Both the position numbers and the translations under genes were made by a program. From the NCBI GenBank assembly GCA_002425405.1, contig DIME01000084.1, positions 3,721-24,004 on the forward strand: 20,284 nt of DNA, given 5' to 3'. How positions within the stretch are numbered: position 1 is the first letter of the stretch; the number at the start of each line of letters is the position of its first letter. Of the stretch, positions 1 to 8,566 are shown piece after piece. The notes below the pieces were generated by a model, which saw only the letters and a list, made by a program, of their open reading frames with translations, did no database searches and was not told the DNA's origin. Origin of the DNA: Candidatus Accumulibacter vicinus (GTDB lineage Bacteria; Pseudomonadota; Gammaproteobacteria; Burkholderiales; Rhodocyclaceae).

Positions 1-1122
1 GTCGCCGATGTCGACGAAATCCCCGACCGACAGCGCGCGCGAATAGACCAGCACCAGACCACTCATCAACTGGTTGACGATCCCGGCCGAGCCGAGCGTC
101 AGCATGAAGCCGAACATCACCGACAAGCCCTTGAAGGCGTCGCTGTCGGACATCGGAATGAACGGGTAGGCGATGGCGATCCCCAGACCCCAGACCAGGA
201 TGCTGACGATCCGGTGGGTTGCGGTGACCGTCTCCGGGTGCAGTCCGGGCACCTGCACGCGGCCTTCCCTGGCCGCCTTGAAGAAGTTGCCAAGCGCATC
301 GTTGAAGGCCTTGGTCAGGAACAGGATGACCAGTGCCGTGGTCAGCGCCGGCATGGCGTCAAGCAGGCCGACACCGAGGGTTTCGAGCAAGCCGAACAGA
401 AAGTCGCTCAGGCGGTCGCCGAGCGGCTCGGTGAGCGGGAAGCGCGCCAGCACGTAGGTCAGCCAGAGATAGGCGATGCTCAACCACAGGAAGCCCATCA
501 GCAATTGCGCGAGCCGCTGCACCAACAACCAGCCATGACGCGCCCAGCGAAGCCGGCTGGAGGCATTCTCGGCTTCGATGACTTCCTGCAAATGGTGCAC
601 CATCAGCACCGTCGCGCGGCGAATCAGCCACAGCAGAAGCAGCGCAATGGTGGTGGCCAGTACCGACAGTCCGGCTCCCTTAAGCAGCACCATCGGACGA
701 TGCTGCTCGCTTGCCGCCTGCAGCGCGGCTTGCATCTCACTGGCCGCCCGCCGCCCCGCTTCGTCGAGCGAGAGCTTCTCGTCGGGGTCCAGATCCCCTT
801 CCAGGACGTTGAAGAGAACCGATTGCCCAATCCGCACACTGATTCCACGCTTGCCGTCAACCGTGAACGGCGTCACTTCGACCGGCTGCTCCATCTGGTT
901 CGCCGCCAGAGCATCGAGGCGGGCCAGCGCCCTGCGGACGCGCGTCTCGGGGGTCATTCCCACCAGCGTCGTTCGGAAGGTGACGATCGGCCGGAAGTGG
1001 TAGTGGAGGGTCGCTTCCCGCAGACCGGCCGAGTCGGCGAGAACCGGAGGAACCAGGAGCAGACAGCACAGCAGCCATGACCGCGCCGCGAACCACTTCG
1101 ACAAGGGCGTGTTCGCCCACAT
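1..1122 (-). CDS. MscS-family mechanosensitive ion channel, 3' end cut by the window edge
   Basis: Membrane channel expected to open under membrane tension and release solutes on hypo-osmotic shock. 374 codons are visible. The start ATG (1120-1122) follows the tldD stop by 2 bp. Residues 1-29 look like a signal peptide (hydrophobic LLCCLLLVPPVLA, cleavage after VLA). A soluble, probably periplasmic region spans about 30-148, with hydrophobic segments near 150-170, 200-225, 240-272, 303-324 and 333-360. The last visible residues, GSAGIVNQLMSGLVL then SVGDFVDIGD, match the pore-lining helix and the start of the beta domain of MscS proteins. The extra N-terminal domain makes this larger than a minimal E. 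coli-type MscS. The cytoplasmic C-terminus is outside the window. It is the last visible gene of the yhdP-nit-tldD operon. Family call firm; subfamily not determined. Confidence 0.9.
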   Translation of the reverse strand, partial: MWANTPLSKWFAARSWLLCCLLLVPPVLADSAGLREATLHYHFRPIVTFRTTLVGMTPETRVRRALARLDALAANQMEQPVEVTPFTVDGKRGISVRIGQSVLFNVLEGDLDPDEKLSLDEAGRRAASEMQAALQAASEQHRPMVLLKGAGLSVLATTIALLLLWLIRRATVLMVHHLQEVIEAENASSRLRWARHGWLLVQRLAQLLMGFLWLSIAYLWLTYVLARFPLTEPLGDRLSDFLFGLLETLGVGLLDAMPALTTALVILFLTKAFNDALGNFFKAAREGRVQVPGLHPETVTATHRIVSILVWGLGIAIAYPFIPMSDSDAFKGLSVMFGFMLTLGSAGIVNQLMSGLVLVYSRALSVGDFVDIGD

Positions 1123-1124
1123 GA

Positions 1125-2573
1125 CTAGGCCGTCCCGCCGACCGTCAAGCCGTCAATGCGCAGGGTCGGCTGGCCAACGCCCACCGGCACGCTCTGGCCA
1201 TCCTTCCCGCAAGTACCGACGCCGGGGTCGAGACGCATGTCGTTGCCGATCATCGACACCTGTTGCATGGCCTCCGGTCCGCTGCCGATCAGGGTCGCCC
1301 CCTTGACCGGTGAGCCCACCTTGCCGTCTTCGATCAGGTACGCCTCGGACATCGAGAAGACGAACTTGCCATTGGTGATGTCTACCTGCCCGCCACCGAA
1401 ATTGACCGCATAGATGCCCCGCTTGACCGATTTGATGATCTCTTCGACGCTCTTGTCGCCATTCAACATCGCGGTGTTGGTCATGCGGGGCAGCGGCAGG
1501 TGCGCAAACGACTCGCGGCGACCATTGCCGGTCGGGGAAACACCCATCAGCCTGGCGTTGAGACTGTCCTGCATGTAGCCCTTGAGGATGCCGTCTTCGA
1601 TCAATACCGTACGCTGCGTCGGATGGCCTTCGTCATCGATGTTCAGCGACCCACGCCGTTCGGCCATCGTACCGTCATCGATGATGGTGACTCCCGGAGA
1701 GGCCACGCGGCTGCCGATGCGGCTGGCAAAGGTCGAACTGCCCTTGCGGTTGAAATCGCCTTCCAGTCCATGCCCCACCGCCTCGTGCAGGAGGATGCCC
1801 GGCCAGCCGGAGCCCAGGACAACCGTCATCGTACCCGCCGGCGCCGGGCGCGCGACGAGATTGGTCAGCGCCTGATGCACGGCTTCGCGTGCGTAACCTT
1901 GCAGCACGGCATCGCTGAAACAGTCGTAATCGGTACGGCCACCGCCGCCCGCCGAACCCTGTTCGCGCTGGCCGGCTGCTTCGACGATGACCGTCAGCGA
2001 GACCCGTACCAGCGGTCGAATGTCGGCCGCCAGCCGGCCGTCGCTGCCAGCCACCAGGATCACCTCGTATTCGCCGGCGAGATGCGCCATCACCTGCGTC
2101 ACCCGCGGGTCTTCGGCGCGTGCCAGCGTCTCCAGACGTTCGAGCAGCCTGACCTTGCTGGCCGCGTCGAGCGAAGCGAGCGGGTCCTGCGGCACATACA
2201 AGCGATGCCCGCTGCGTCTCTTCAGCGTCGGCACGCGCCGCTCCTGCCCGGCCGCGGCAATCGCCCGCACCGCCGCGGCGGCATCGCCGAGGGCCTGGAC
2301 GCTGATATCGTCGGAGTAGGCAAAAGCCGTTTTCTCACCCGACAGGGCGCGTACCCCGACCCCCTCGTCGATGCTGAAACTGCCGGCCTTGACGATGCCC
2401 TCCTCGAGGCTCCAGGCCTCGGAACGGCTGTACTGGAAATAGAGGTCGGCATAATCGACCTGGTGCGCCATGATTTTCCCGAAGACCCGTGTCAGGTCTG
2501 CGACATCCAGGCCGTAGGGCGTGAGCAGGGTTTTTTTGGCCTGTGCGAGCAGGGTTTGAGCGTTTGTGGTCAT
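1125..2573 (-). CDS. tldD: TldD, metalloprotease subunit (TldD/PmbA family)
   Basis: Cytoplasmic zinc protease subunit that acts with TldE/PmbA on unfolded peptides (microcin B17 maturation and CcdA turnover in E. coli). The 482 residues are almost the family length and align throughout with E. coli TldD as I remember it. The HExxxH zinc motif (HEAVGH) is at residues 263-268, and a distal cysteine in GTCGKDGQS (about 455) is a further candidate metal ligand. The C-terminus ends TVGGTA, as in the family. I chose the ATG at 2573 rather than the in-frame TTG 33 bases upstream, because it gives the family N-terminus and has a GGAA-type ribosome site. A five-codon ATG...TGA reading frame just upstream overlaps this ATG. 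The partner tldE is not in the window. The MscS gene follows after 2 bp. Confidence 0.96.
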   Translation of the reverse strand: MTTNAQTLLAQAKKTLLTPYGLDVADLTRVFGKIMAHQVDYADLYFQYSRSEAWSLEEGIVKAGSFSIDEGVGVRALSGEKTAFAYSDDISVQALGDAAAAVRAIAAAGQERRVPTLKRRSGHRLYVPQDPLASLDAASKVRLLERLETLARAEDPRVTQVMAHLAGEYEVILVAGSDGRLAADIRPLVRVSLTVIVEAAGQREQGSAGGGGRTDYDCFSDAVLQGYAREAVHQALTNLVARPAPAGTMTVVLGSGWPGILLHEAVGHGLEGDFNRKGSSTFASRIGSRVASPGVTIIDDGTMAERRGSLNIDDEGHPTQRTVLIEDGILKGYMQDSLNARLMGVSPTGNGRRESFAHLPLPRMTNTAMLNGDKSVEEIIKSVKRGIYAVNFGGGQVDITNGKFVFSMSEAYLIEDGKVGSPVKGATLIGSGPEAMQQVSMIGNDMRLDPGVGTCGKDGQSVPVGVGQPTLRIDGLTVGGTA

Positions 2574-2681
2574 TGAATTTCCATGGTTGCTGCCGTTGCC
2601 GTGCAAGTCGCGTCAGCGACTCGCGAATCTTTCCTCATCCGCATGCGGGAGGGCGGCCAGGGTGAGGGATCGCACCGTCGC
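2574..2681 (-). other. nit-tldD intergenic spacer with two small inverted repeats
   Basis: This 108-base spacer is the only sizeable gap in the otherwise tightly packed operon. It contains a 6-bp stem with a 4-base loop (AGTCGC/GCGACT, 2606-2621) and a perfect 10-bp palindrome CCGCATGCGG (2639-2648) set in purine/pyrimidine-biased flanks. Neither is followed by a T-run, so neither is a standard intrinsic terminator. They could affect mRNA stability or attenuate tldD, or be a dispersed REP-like element. No gene is seen here. Confidence 0.5.
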
Positions 2682-3527
2682 TTACATGACGCGGTGCCCG
2701 AGCGCCGGCAGGCTGGCGCGGACTTCGTCGAGGCGTGCTCGTTCGAGGTCGGCGATGACGATTCCTGGTCCTTTGAGCTTGCGATCAAGGATATTTCCCC
2801 AGGGATCGACGAGCATGCTGTTGCCGTGCGTCTCGCGCCCGTTTTCGTGGCGACCGCCCTGCGCGACGGCCAGCACATAGCACTGATTCTCGATTGCCCG
2901 CGCCCGCAACAGAATCTCCCAATGTGCCCGCCCGGTGGTTTCGGTAAAGGCTGCCGGAATGACCAGCAACTCTGTGACACCCAGCGCACGATACAGCTCC
3001 GGAAATCTGAGATCGTAACAGATCGACAGGCCAACCCTGCCAAAAGGCGTGCTGAAGGCGACCGGCTGACGACCGGCTTCGATCGTCGCCCGTTCGTCGT
3101 AGCATTCGGCAGCCTGCCGAAAGCCGAACAGGTGGATCTTGTCGTAACGCGCGGCTCGCTGCCCCTGCGGATTGTAGACCAGACTTGAATTGAGGACCTT
3201 GTCGGGATGCTCGCTCCACAGCGGCAGCGAGCCACCGATCAACCAGACGCCGTGTGCGCGGGCACTCGCGGCGAGGAAGTCCTGGATGGGTCCATGCCCA
3301 TCGACTTCCCGCAGCTTGACCTTGTCGTCGTCACGCATCCCCATGATCGCAAAGTACTCGGGCAGCGCGAGCAGTTCGGCGCCCTGCAGGACCGCTTCGT
3401 CGATCAGGCGGGCGGCAGTGCGCAGGTTCTCTTCGACGCGTGGTGTCGAAACCATTTGCAGGGCAGCGACCCGCAGTGTCGGGACAGCGGGTGGGTTGCC
3501 TGGCAGATCACTGAGGCGTGTGTTCAT
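2682..3527 (-). CDS. Carbon-nitrogen hydrolase, Nit1/NitA-type omega-amidase or deaminated-glutathione amidase
   Basis: Nitrilase-superfamily amidase of 281 residues, cytoplasmic. The catalytic triad is visible: Glu57 in LPEYF, Lys130 in YDKIHLFG and Cys170 in SICYDLRFPE. The sequence around the lysine and cysteine (KIHLFGF, ICYDLRFPELYR) is typical of the Nit1/YbeM branch, whose members hydrolyse deaminated glutathione or related omega-amides; that substrate is inferred from family, not shown here. Its ATG overlaps the yhdP stop by 4 bp (ATGA), implying translational coupling. Finding nit between yhdP and tldD is a recurrent betaproteobacterial arrangement. No truncation or missing catalytic residue is seen. 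Confidence 0.93.
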   Translation of the reverse strand: MNTRLSDLPGNPPAVPTLRVAALQMVSTPRVEENLRTAARLIDEAVLQGAELLALPEYFAIMGMRDDDKVKLREVDGHGPIQDFLAASARAHGVWLIGGSLPLWSEHPDKVLNSSLVYNPQGQRAARYDKIHLFGFRQAAECYDERATIEAGRQPVAFSTPFGRVGLSICYDLRFPELYRALGVTELLVIPAAFTETTGRAHWEILLRARAIENQCYVLAVAQGGRHENGRETHGNSMLVDPWGNILDRKLKGPGIVIADLERARLDEVRASLPALGHRVM

Positions 3528-6500
3528 TGCGGACTCCGGTCGGGTTTGGCGGGGATTGGCAAGTCAGCGGTCGGCGCCGGGGCCTCCGAGCGGGAGATTC
3601 TCTCCACTTTGGGGTCGTCCCATTGGCCAGTGACCAGATACTCGAAAGCAAAGACCTTGTTGAGCGGACCCTGCAGGATTTTATCCGCCAGCAGCGTGGC
3701 GATCCCGGCCAGCGGATTGATCACTGCGACCCCCAGGGCGGCGCTGCTGCCGAGTTCGGGCTGGACGGTCACCCTGAGATGCTGTGTTTCATTTTTCAGG
3801 TCGGCGTCGCCACGCATCACCACATGCGCCGCCGGGCCGTCGATTTGCAGGCGCTGGGTGTGCATCAGTCCGCTGCTGACCGTCATTTTTCCGTGAATGC
3901 TGTCGAAAGCGAAACCTTCGCTGAAGACATCACCGAAATCGAAGCTCAGCCGACGCGGCAGGCCTTGCAGGCTGATCAGGCCGAGCAGTTTGCCGGCACC
4001 GGGGTCGAGCTTCAGGAACTGTCCCTTGCTGGCATCGAGTTGCATGTCGCCACTCAGCGTCGCGTAGTCGAGCCGATCCGGTTCGCCGTTCCAGCCGATT
4101 TTCCCCTTCATCGTCGCGCTGCCGGCACGCACCGCGCCGGCGTAGCCCAGTCGGTCGAGCAACTTGCCGACATCGCTGCTCTCCAGCGTGAAATCGAGTT
4201 GCGTGCGGTTGGCCGCGCTGATCTGCCACTGCCCGCTGCCGGACAGCCTGGCATGGGGGTTGAGCAATTCGATCCTGTCGATCCGCCAGATCCCGCCATC
4301 GTTGTGGGCCTGCATATCCAGACGCCCAAAGCGATGCTTGCCGACCGTGAAGTCATCGACCACGATGTCGAGGGCCGGCAGCTTCTTGAGCGCCTCGCCG
4401 GGTTCGGCGTCCTTGCTCACCTTCTCGGGACGGCGCCATTTCTTGAACTGCGCCTTCAGCTTGCCGCTGCCCGATCCATCCCAGACAAAGTTGCCCACCG
4501 CCTGATCCGATTGCACTGCCCCCCGCCATTGTGAGGTCGCTCCCGACACCCCCATGCTGACCCGGGTGTAGGAGGTGCCGAGCAGGATGACTTCGTCCGC
4601 CTTGAGATCGACCGAGACCGGGAGGCCAGCACCGGAACCCTCTTCATCGCCGCTGCGCTGCAGCAGTGCTTGCCAATAGCCGACATCAAGTGACGGGACG
4701 CTGATCCCGACGTTGAATCCACGTTCCGGCAACGCTGCCAATGGCCGCCCAACCATGATCGCTGCCCGTTCCGGAAAAGTCTCGTCGCCCTGCTTGCGGC
4801 GGATCAACTGCATGCTGAACACATTGCCGATGGTGGCGCGCAACTGCTCGCGGCGAATCGGCTCTGCGGCACGCGTACCGGTCGTCGGCTGCGGCGCCAT
4901 CTCGAAATGCAGCGCCAGCGCGTCGCCAGCGCTCTTGCCGAGAGGTGCCGGCAGGGTCGACGCGACGCCGACCAGATTCGAATCCAGCAGTAGCTCGACA
5001 TCACGCTTGCGAACCCGTAACTCGGCACGATAAGCGGTGCTTCCGGACAGCTTGTCGAGCAGCGGCCATTCCGCGCGCCGCCGCAAGTCGTCCACGGCCA
5101 GCGTGCCTTCGGCAATCACCCGCACCTTGCCGTCCTGTGACCCACCGCTAATCCTGACCTGGCCACCGAACAGCTGGGCGTTGATCTCCGGTACGCGCAG
5201 GCTGGTTTCGGTGAACTGCAGGCTTCCCTTGACCTGCCGCAGGGGGGGCAGCGCCGGATCGACGTTCACTTCGTTGGCCAGCAGGGTGTAGGTACCTTCG
5301 ATCCTGGATTCGCCGAGTCGTGCCTCGGCCAGGGGAATCTCCAGCGCAATATCCAGATGACCCTTGCCGCTGGCACTCATCTGGTCGGTGAAGTGGTCGA
5401 TCTGGCCCGCGACCGGGCTGAGCTTGATGAACTTCAGAAATTCCGAAGTCTCTCCGTCGGCGCGCCCCTTCACCCTGAGCGTCGACACCGGCGCATCGAA
5501 GTCGGGAATCTCGGCGAGCGTCTCGGTCAATCGGGCGCCAAGAATCGTGCCACGCCGCGCCATCACCACCATGCCGGTCCCTTCGAAGCGAAGATCGGCA
5601 TCGATTCCGCTGATCAACGGCCAGCCGGTGCCGTAATCCAGAGTCACTCCCTGCGCCTTGACGGTGACCAGAAACTGTCCCTGTTTGCGGTCGAGAAACG
5701 GGAACTTCGCCAGATCCCCTTTCAGGATGAGCTTGGCCTCGCTCGCCGCCCCAGCCTTGAGGGCGTCGCGCAGCCAGTGACGCGCGTCGACGTTGATCGC
5801 CGCCGGCAGGTAGCGCCAGACCGCGCGCGCGTCGGCGCGGCTGAGTGTTGCCGTCAGATCGATGCTGCCCGGTCCTTCGCCGGAGTTGAAGTAGCTGCCC
5901 TGCGCAACACCGGCCGCATCGGGTCCGGCAAACTCGGCGCGCGCCAACTCGACGTCGAACTGGCCCTTGCCGATTTTCCATCGGGCTTGTGCATTCAGGG
6001 TGTCGAGCGCGATCGATGATTCGGGAAATATGTCGGGCAGGACGATGTTGACCTTCTGCGAATGCAACTGCACGGTCCCTCCCTGCTCGCTGGCCTCGAG
6101 CGAGCCGGACAAGCCGGTAACGCCGAGAAAACGACCGCCGGGCTTGAGTGCCAGGTTGTCAAAACGGCTTTTCAGCGAATAAGCCTGCAGGTTTTCGGCG
6201 TCGCCCTGCCAGCCGACACGCAGTTCGCTGATGCGGCCACGCGGTGCGAAGTCGTTCAGCAACTGCCGTGATCCGGTATCGAGCGGCAGATAGGCCGCCA
6301 GGGCTGCGAGCGCGCCGAGTTCCAGCGTTCCGGCCGTAGCGTGACCACGCAGTACGCTGCCGGCGGTGGCTGGGCGCTGCCACTCGACGTGAAAATCGGT
6401 CGGCTCGATATGAATGGCTGGCACCGGGGAATTGCCCTCGACGGCACGCGTCACCAGTTCGATGCGACGCCCATCAACGTTTGCTCCGGTTGCTGAAAAG

Positions 6501-7471
6501 CGCGCGCCGAGGCGACCGGACATGTGTTCGAGTTCGAGCGCCGGCAGATTTTTTGCCAGGCGAACATTGACCCCGTTGAGCGAAAGGTCCGCCGTCAGTT
6601 CCTGCAGGTTTCCGTCGGCAAAGCCTGCCCAGGCGCGCACGGCACCGCGGCCATAAGGCAAGGCCAGCGGGTAATCGATCCAGGTGCGCCAGACCGCCAG
6701 ATCGGTATAGTCGATCTGGGCAAAGAGCTGACCTTTCCAGGAGGCCAGGCGCGCACTGTCCCTACCGTGAAAATCCCCTCGCAGATCGATCCTTGACGCC
6801 AGTTCCGCCGTTGGCAGGGCGGTCAGTCCGAAGCGGTGCTGCCGCCCGTCGTTGTCGAGCGCCAGGTTCACGTCTTCGAGAATCAGCGGTGGCGCATTGC
6901 GCTGCGCGTCCTCCCAGACCACCGTTGCACCGTTGATGCGAATGCGCTTCTGGACCAGCACCCAGTCTGCGATACCGCTGTCGTTGTCCGGTTTGCCAAT
7001 GGCGATGCCGGCAACGAACAGATTTCCGTCGCGGTCGCGCCGCAGATGCAGCGTCGGTTCGGTGATCCGAAACAGGCGCAGCCGCAACTGCCAACGCGGC
7101 AGCGACGACCACGAGAGGATGCTCTCGACGCGCGTCAGGGTCAGCGCCGGCTGTCCCTGCGCGTCGGCAATGCGCACATCGGAGAGGATCAGGTCGGGAT
7201 TGATCCCCTGCCAGCGCGCTTCAATGCGTCCGATGCCAACCGAAAGGCCAAGCATCTGGCTGACCTGGCGTTCGATTTCCGGCCGATAAGTCTCGATGTT
7301 CGGCAGGATCAGATAGCGCAACACCAGCACCAGCAGCACGAAAGCAAAATAGAGCAGCCAGAAGGCACGCACCGCGATACGCCCGAGCCAACGCGCCGCC
7401 GGATGCGAAATCACGGGCAGCAGATGATGCAGGCGATGGTAGACCGCCGGGCGCAGCTCGTCCTGCCGCAT
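3524..7471 (-). CDS. yhdP: YhdP-family AsmA-like envelope protein
   Basis: Very large inner-membrane-anchored, mostly periplasmic protein of the TIGR02099/YhdP family. E. coli YhdP is an AsmA-like protein implicated in moving phospholipid to the outer membrane. Taking the ATG at 7469-7471 gives 1315 residues (about 1270 in E. coli), with one membrane helix at residues 34-56 followed by a long beta-rich periplasmic region. The hallmark sequence GRIEARWQGINPDLILSDV follows the helix. The C-terminal part contains AALGVAVINPLAGIATLLA and FEYLVTGQWDDPKV, typical of the family end. The frame stays open for 110 codons upstream, but those are Arg/Ala-rich and overlap the glnE remnant, so I exclude them. 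The ribosome site for this ATG is weak, so a nearby alternative start is possible. First gene of the operon; its stop overlaps nit. Confidence 0.94.
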   Translation of the reverse strand: MRQDELRPAVYHRLHHLLPVISHPAARWLGRIAVRAFWLLYFAFVLLVLVLRYLILPNIETYRPEIERQVSQMLGLSVGIGRIEARWQGINPDLILSDVRIADAQGQPALTLTRVESILSWSSLPRWQLRLRLFRITEPTLHLRRDRDGNLFVAGIAIGKPDNDSGIADWVLVQKRIRINGATVVWEDAQRNAPPLILEDVNLALDNDGRQHRFGLTALPTAELASRIDLRGDFHGRDSARLASWKGQLFAQIDYTDLAVWRTWIDYPLALPYGRGAVRAWAGFADGNLQELTADLSLNGVNVRLAKNLPALELEHMSGRLGARFSATGANVDGRRIELVTRAVEGNSPVPAIHIEPTDFHVEWQRPATAGSVLRGHATAGTLELGALAALAAYLPLDTGSRQLLNDFAPRGRISELRVGWQGDAENLQAYSLKSRFDNLALKPGGRFLGVTGLSGSLEASEQGGTVQLHSQKVNIVLPDIFPESSIALDTLNAQARWKIGKGQFDVELARAEFAGPDAAGVAQGSYFNSGEGPGSIDLTATLSRADARAVWRYLPAAINVDARHWLRDALKAGAASEAKLILKGDLAKFPFLDRKQGQFLVTVKAQGVTLDYGTGWPLISGIDADLRFEGTGMVVMARRGTILGARLTETLAEIPDFDAPVSTLRVKGRADGETSEFLKFIKLSPVAGQIDHFTDQMSASGKGHLDIALEIPLAEARLGESRIEGTYTLLANEVNVDPALPPLRQVKGSLQFTETSLRVPEINAQLFGGQVRISGGSQDGKVRVIAEGTLAVDDLRRRAEWPLLDKLSGSTAYRAELRVRKRDVELLLDSNLVGVASTLPAPLGKSAGDALALHFEMAPQPTTGTRAAEPIRREQLRATIGNVFSMQLIRRKQGDETFPERAAIMVGRPLAALPERGFNVGISVPSLDVGYWQALLQRSGDEEGSGAGLPVSVDLKADEVILLGTSYTRVSMGVSGATSQWRGAVQSDQAVGNFVWDGSGSGKLKAQFKKWRRPEKVSKDAEPGEALKKLPALDIVVDDFTVGKHRFGRLDMQAHNDGGIWRIDRIELLNPHARLSGSGQWQISAANRTQLDFTLESSDVGKLLDRLGYAGAVRAGSATMKGKIGWNGEPDRLDYATLSGDMQLDASKGQFLKLDPGAGKLLGLISLQGLPRRLSFDFGDVFSEGFAFDSIHGKMTVSSGLMHTQRLQIDGPAAHVVMRGDADLKNETQHLRVTVQPELGSSAALGVAVINPLAGIATLLADKILQGPLNKVFAFEYLVTGQWDDPKVERISRSEAPAPTADLPIPAKPDRSPQ

Positions 7472-7552
7472 CAGATGTGGCCAGCGCAGGAAGACTTTTG
7501 CCAACAGTCGGTAGGCGTCACTAGAATGTCGGAGTATCTGGTCAGACAGCCC

Positions 7553-7795
7553 ATGATTGTAACGGCTTTGCCGGCCCCTGATCAGTCCCGGCAAAGCCTT
7601 TATGTACACCACCCGCAATCCCCTCTGCGCCAGCGCAGCGGCACCCCTCTGGCCGGCGGCCCAAAGGCACAGCCGCGATCTGCGCAATCTGCTCGCGGCC
7701 CGTCCGGAGATCGCCGCCTGGCTCAAGGAACACGCCCGTTGCCGCTCACCGCCCGACAGATGCGAACGACGTGTGCGCAATCCCCGGACTGCGCT
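7553..7795 (+). pseudogene. glnE: Remnant of the 5' end of glnE (glutamine synthetase adenylyltransferase)
   Basis: Only the N-terminal edge of GlnE is recognisable, and it is spread over two frames. An ATG at 7553 opens MIVTALPAPDQSRQ. The next frame carries NLLAARPEIAAWLKEHA (about 7687-7737), and the first frame resumes with LPLTARQMRTTCAQSPD (about 7740-7790). These fit the start of GlnE in betaproteobacteria, where glnE often lies divergent from yhdP. Both frames are then lost, and none of the nucleotidyltransferase domains of this roughly 900-residue enzyme is present. The spacing to yhdP (81 bp, divergent) supports an original glnE-yhdP arrangement broken by rearrangement. Recognition is from memory of family sequences. 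Confidence 0.55.
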
Positions 7796-8137
7796 TGCCA
7801 ACCATTGTCACACGGGACACCCTTACCAATTGCGGGCAGCGTACTCCCTCCGGCCAGCTGGACCGTCCACGGCATCGCCAGATGAGCAATGGATCTGGCA
7901 GATCGAGCACACGTTGAACGAGCTCGCTCAGCTGGAGCGCGACGGCAAAACTGCCGATCTCGATGACATTCGCGCCCACGCGGCCAATGCCATCCCTGGG
8001 CCCCTGATCGAGGATTCCGGGATCAGAGGGGGCGATGGCGAGCCGATCCAGCGGCCGGTCACACAGGCCCTGATCAACCTCTGATTCAAACGAGAGCCCA
8101 ACGATGGAGACCGGCTTCCCGCGGACATCGGCCCCTT
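7796..8137 (+). other. Unrecognised stretch between remnants
   Basis: About 340 bases with no gene I can name. One plus-strand frame stays open to a TGA at 8082-8084 and encodes a hydrophilic, helix-like segment (WIWQIEHTLNELAQLERDG, about 7890-7946, then TADLDDIRAHAANAI). The frame continues from the glnE debris and has no convincing start or ribosome site of its own. The opposite strand is also open. It may be part of another decayed gene, but I see no motif that identifies it. Confidence 0.4.
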
Positions 8138-8330
8138 GTTTCGCAGTTGGGTGATGCACGGATCCAGCGGTTCCCGCACGGCCGGGTGCTGCTGGCCTCC
8201 CGATTGCTCGCGCTCTTTCGCGTTGACCACCGGTGGACAGAGCAGGTTCGATTGGACGGCCGATCCGATGGCAGCCCAGGCCGCATGGGAGGGCTTCCTC
8301 TGGTCGCCTCGCCTGTACCGGTCGCTACTT
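8138..8330 (+). pseudogene. Frameshifted remnant, possibly the C-terminal region of a SIR2/DUF4020-type protein
   Basis: Two overlapping plus frames together give a continuous, plausible protein. Frame one carries GDARIQRFPHGRVLLASRLL and then ALFRVDHRWTEQ (8150-8245). After a frame change at about 8241-8246 it continues SRFDWTADPMAAQAAWEGFL and WSPRLYRSLL (to 8330). I associate this pattern (HGRVLLASR, WEGFLWSPRLYR) with the C-terminal region of large SIR2-like proteins carrying DUF4020, but this is recall without a search. There is no start codon context, no N-terminus and no catalytic domain. It abuts the HsdR fragment directly, which suggests a deletion junction near 8326. Confidence 0.35.
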
Positions 8331-8566
8331 GTCGAGTCTGGCCGAGTTGCGCAACCTGCCCGAGCGCAATCTTGCCGGCAAACGGCTGGAACGCCTGCTC
8401 GAAGGCAAAATCAAGAGCCGCTTTGCGGGCGACGTGGTGCAGGCGAAGAAGTTTTCCGAGTGGCTGATCAACGTGATCAAACGCTACCAGAACCGGGCGA
8501 TCGAAACCGCACCGGTCATCGACGAAATCGACGAAATAATCGAGATGGCCAGGAGGTTCCCGGCGC
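8326..8566 (+). pseudogene. hsdR: Remnant of the C-terminus of type I restriction endonuclease subunit HsdR
   Basis: One frame encodes a segment strongly resembling the C-terminal (DUF3387-type) helical region of HsdR: GKRLERLLEGKIKSRF, then VVQAKKFSEWLINVIKRYQN and RAIETAPVIDEIDEIIEMAR. In intact HsdR (about 1000 residues) this region follows the nuclease and helicase motors and helps assemble the complex; here nothing of the nuclease or helicase domains is present. After MARRF the frame runs on, but the sequence (PAPATACFRGVGKG) no longer looks like the family. No hsdM or hsdS is nearby. This is a non-functional fragment of a lost restriction-modification locus. Confidence 0.7.

Noticed and set aside
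214..1080. Open plus-strand frame of 288 codons
   Set aside because: It is the antisense of the MscS-type channel, whose minus-strand frame shows clear family motifs and coupling to tldD.
2574..2606. TTG start for tldD giving 11 extra residues
   Set aside because: The ATG at 2573 gives a length one residue from E. coli TldD and has a better ribosome site; the extra residues look unlike the family.
7472..7801. N-terminal extension of yhdP by 110 codons
   Set aside because: The extension is Arg/Ala-rich, lacks family similarity and overlaps the glnE remnant; the ATG at 7471 gives the expected YhdP N-terminus just before the membrane helix.
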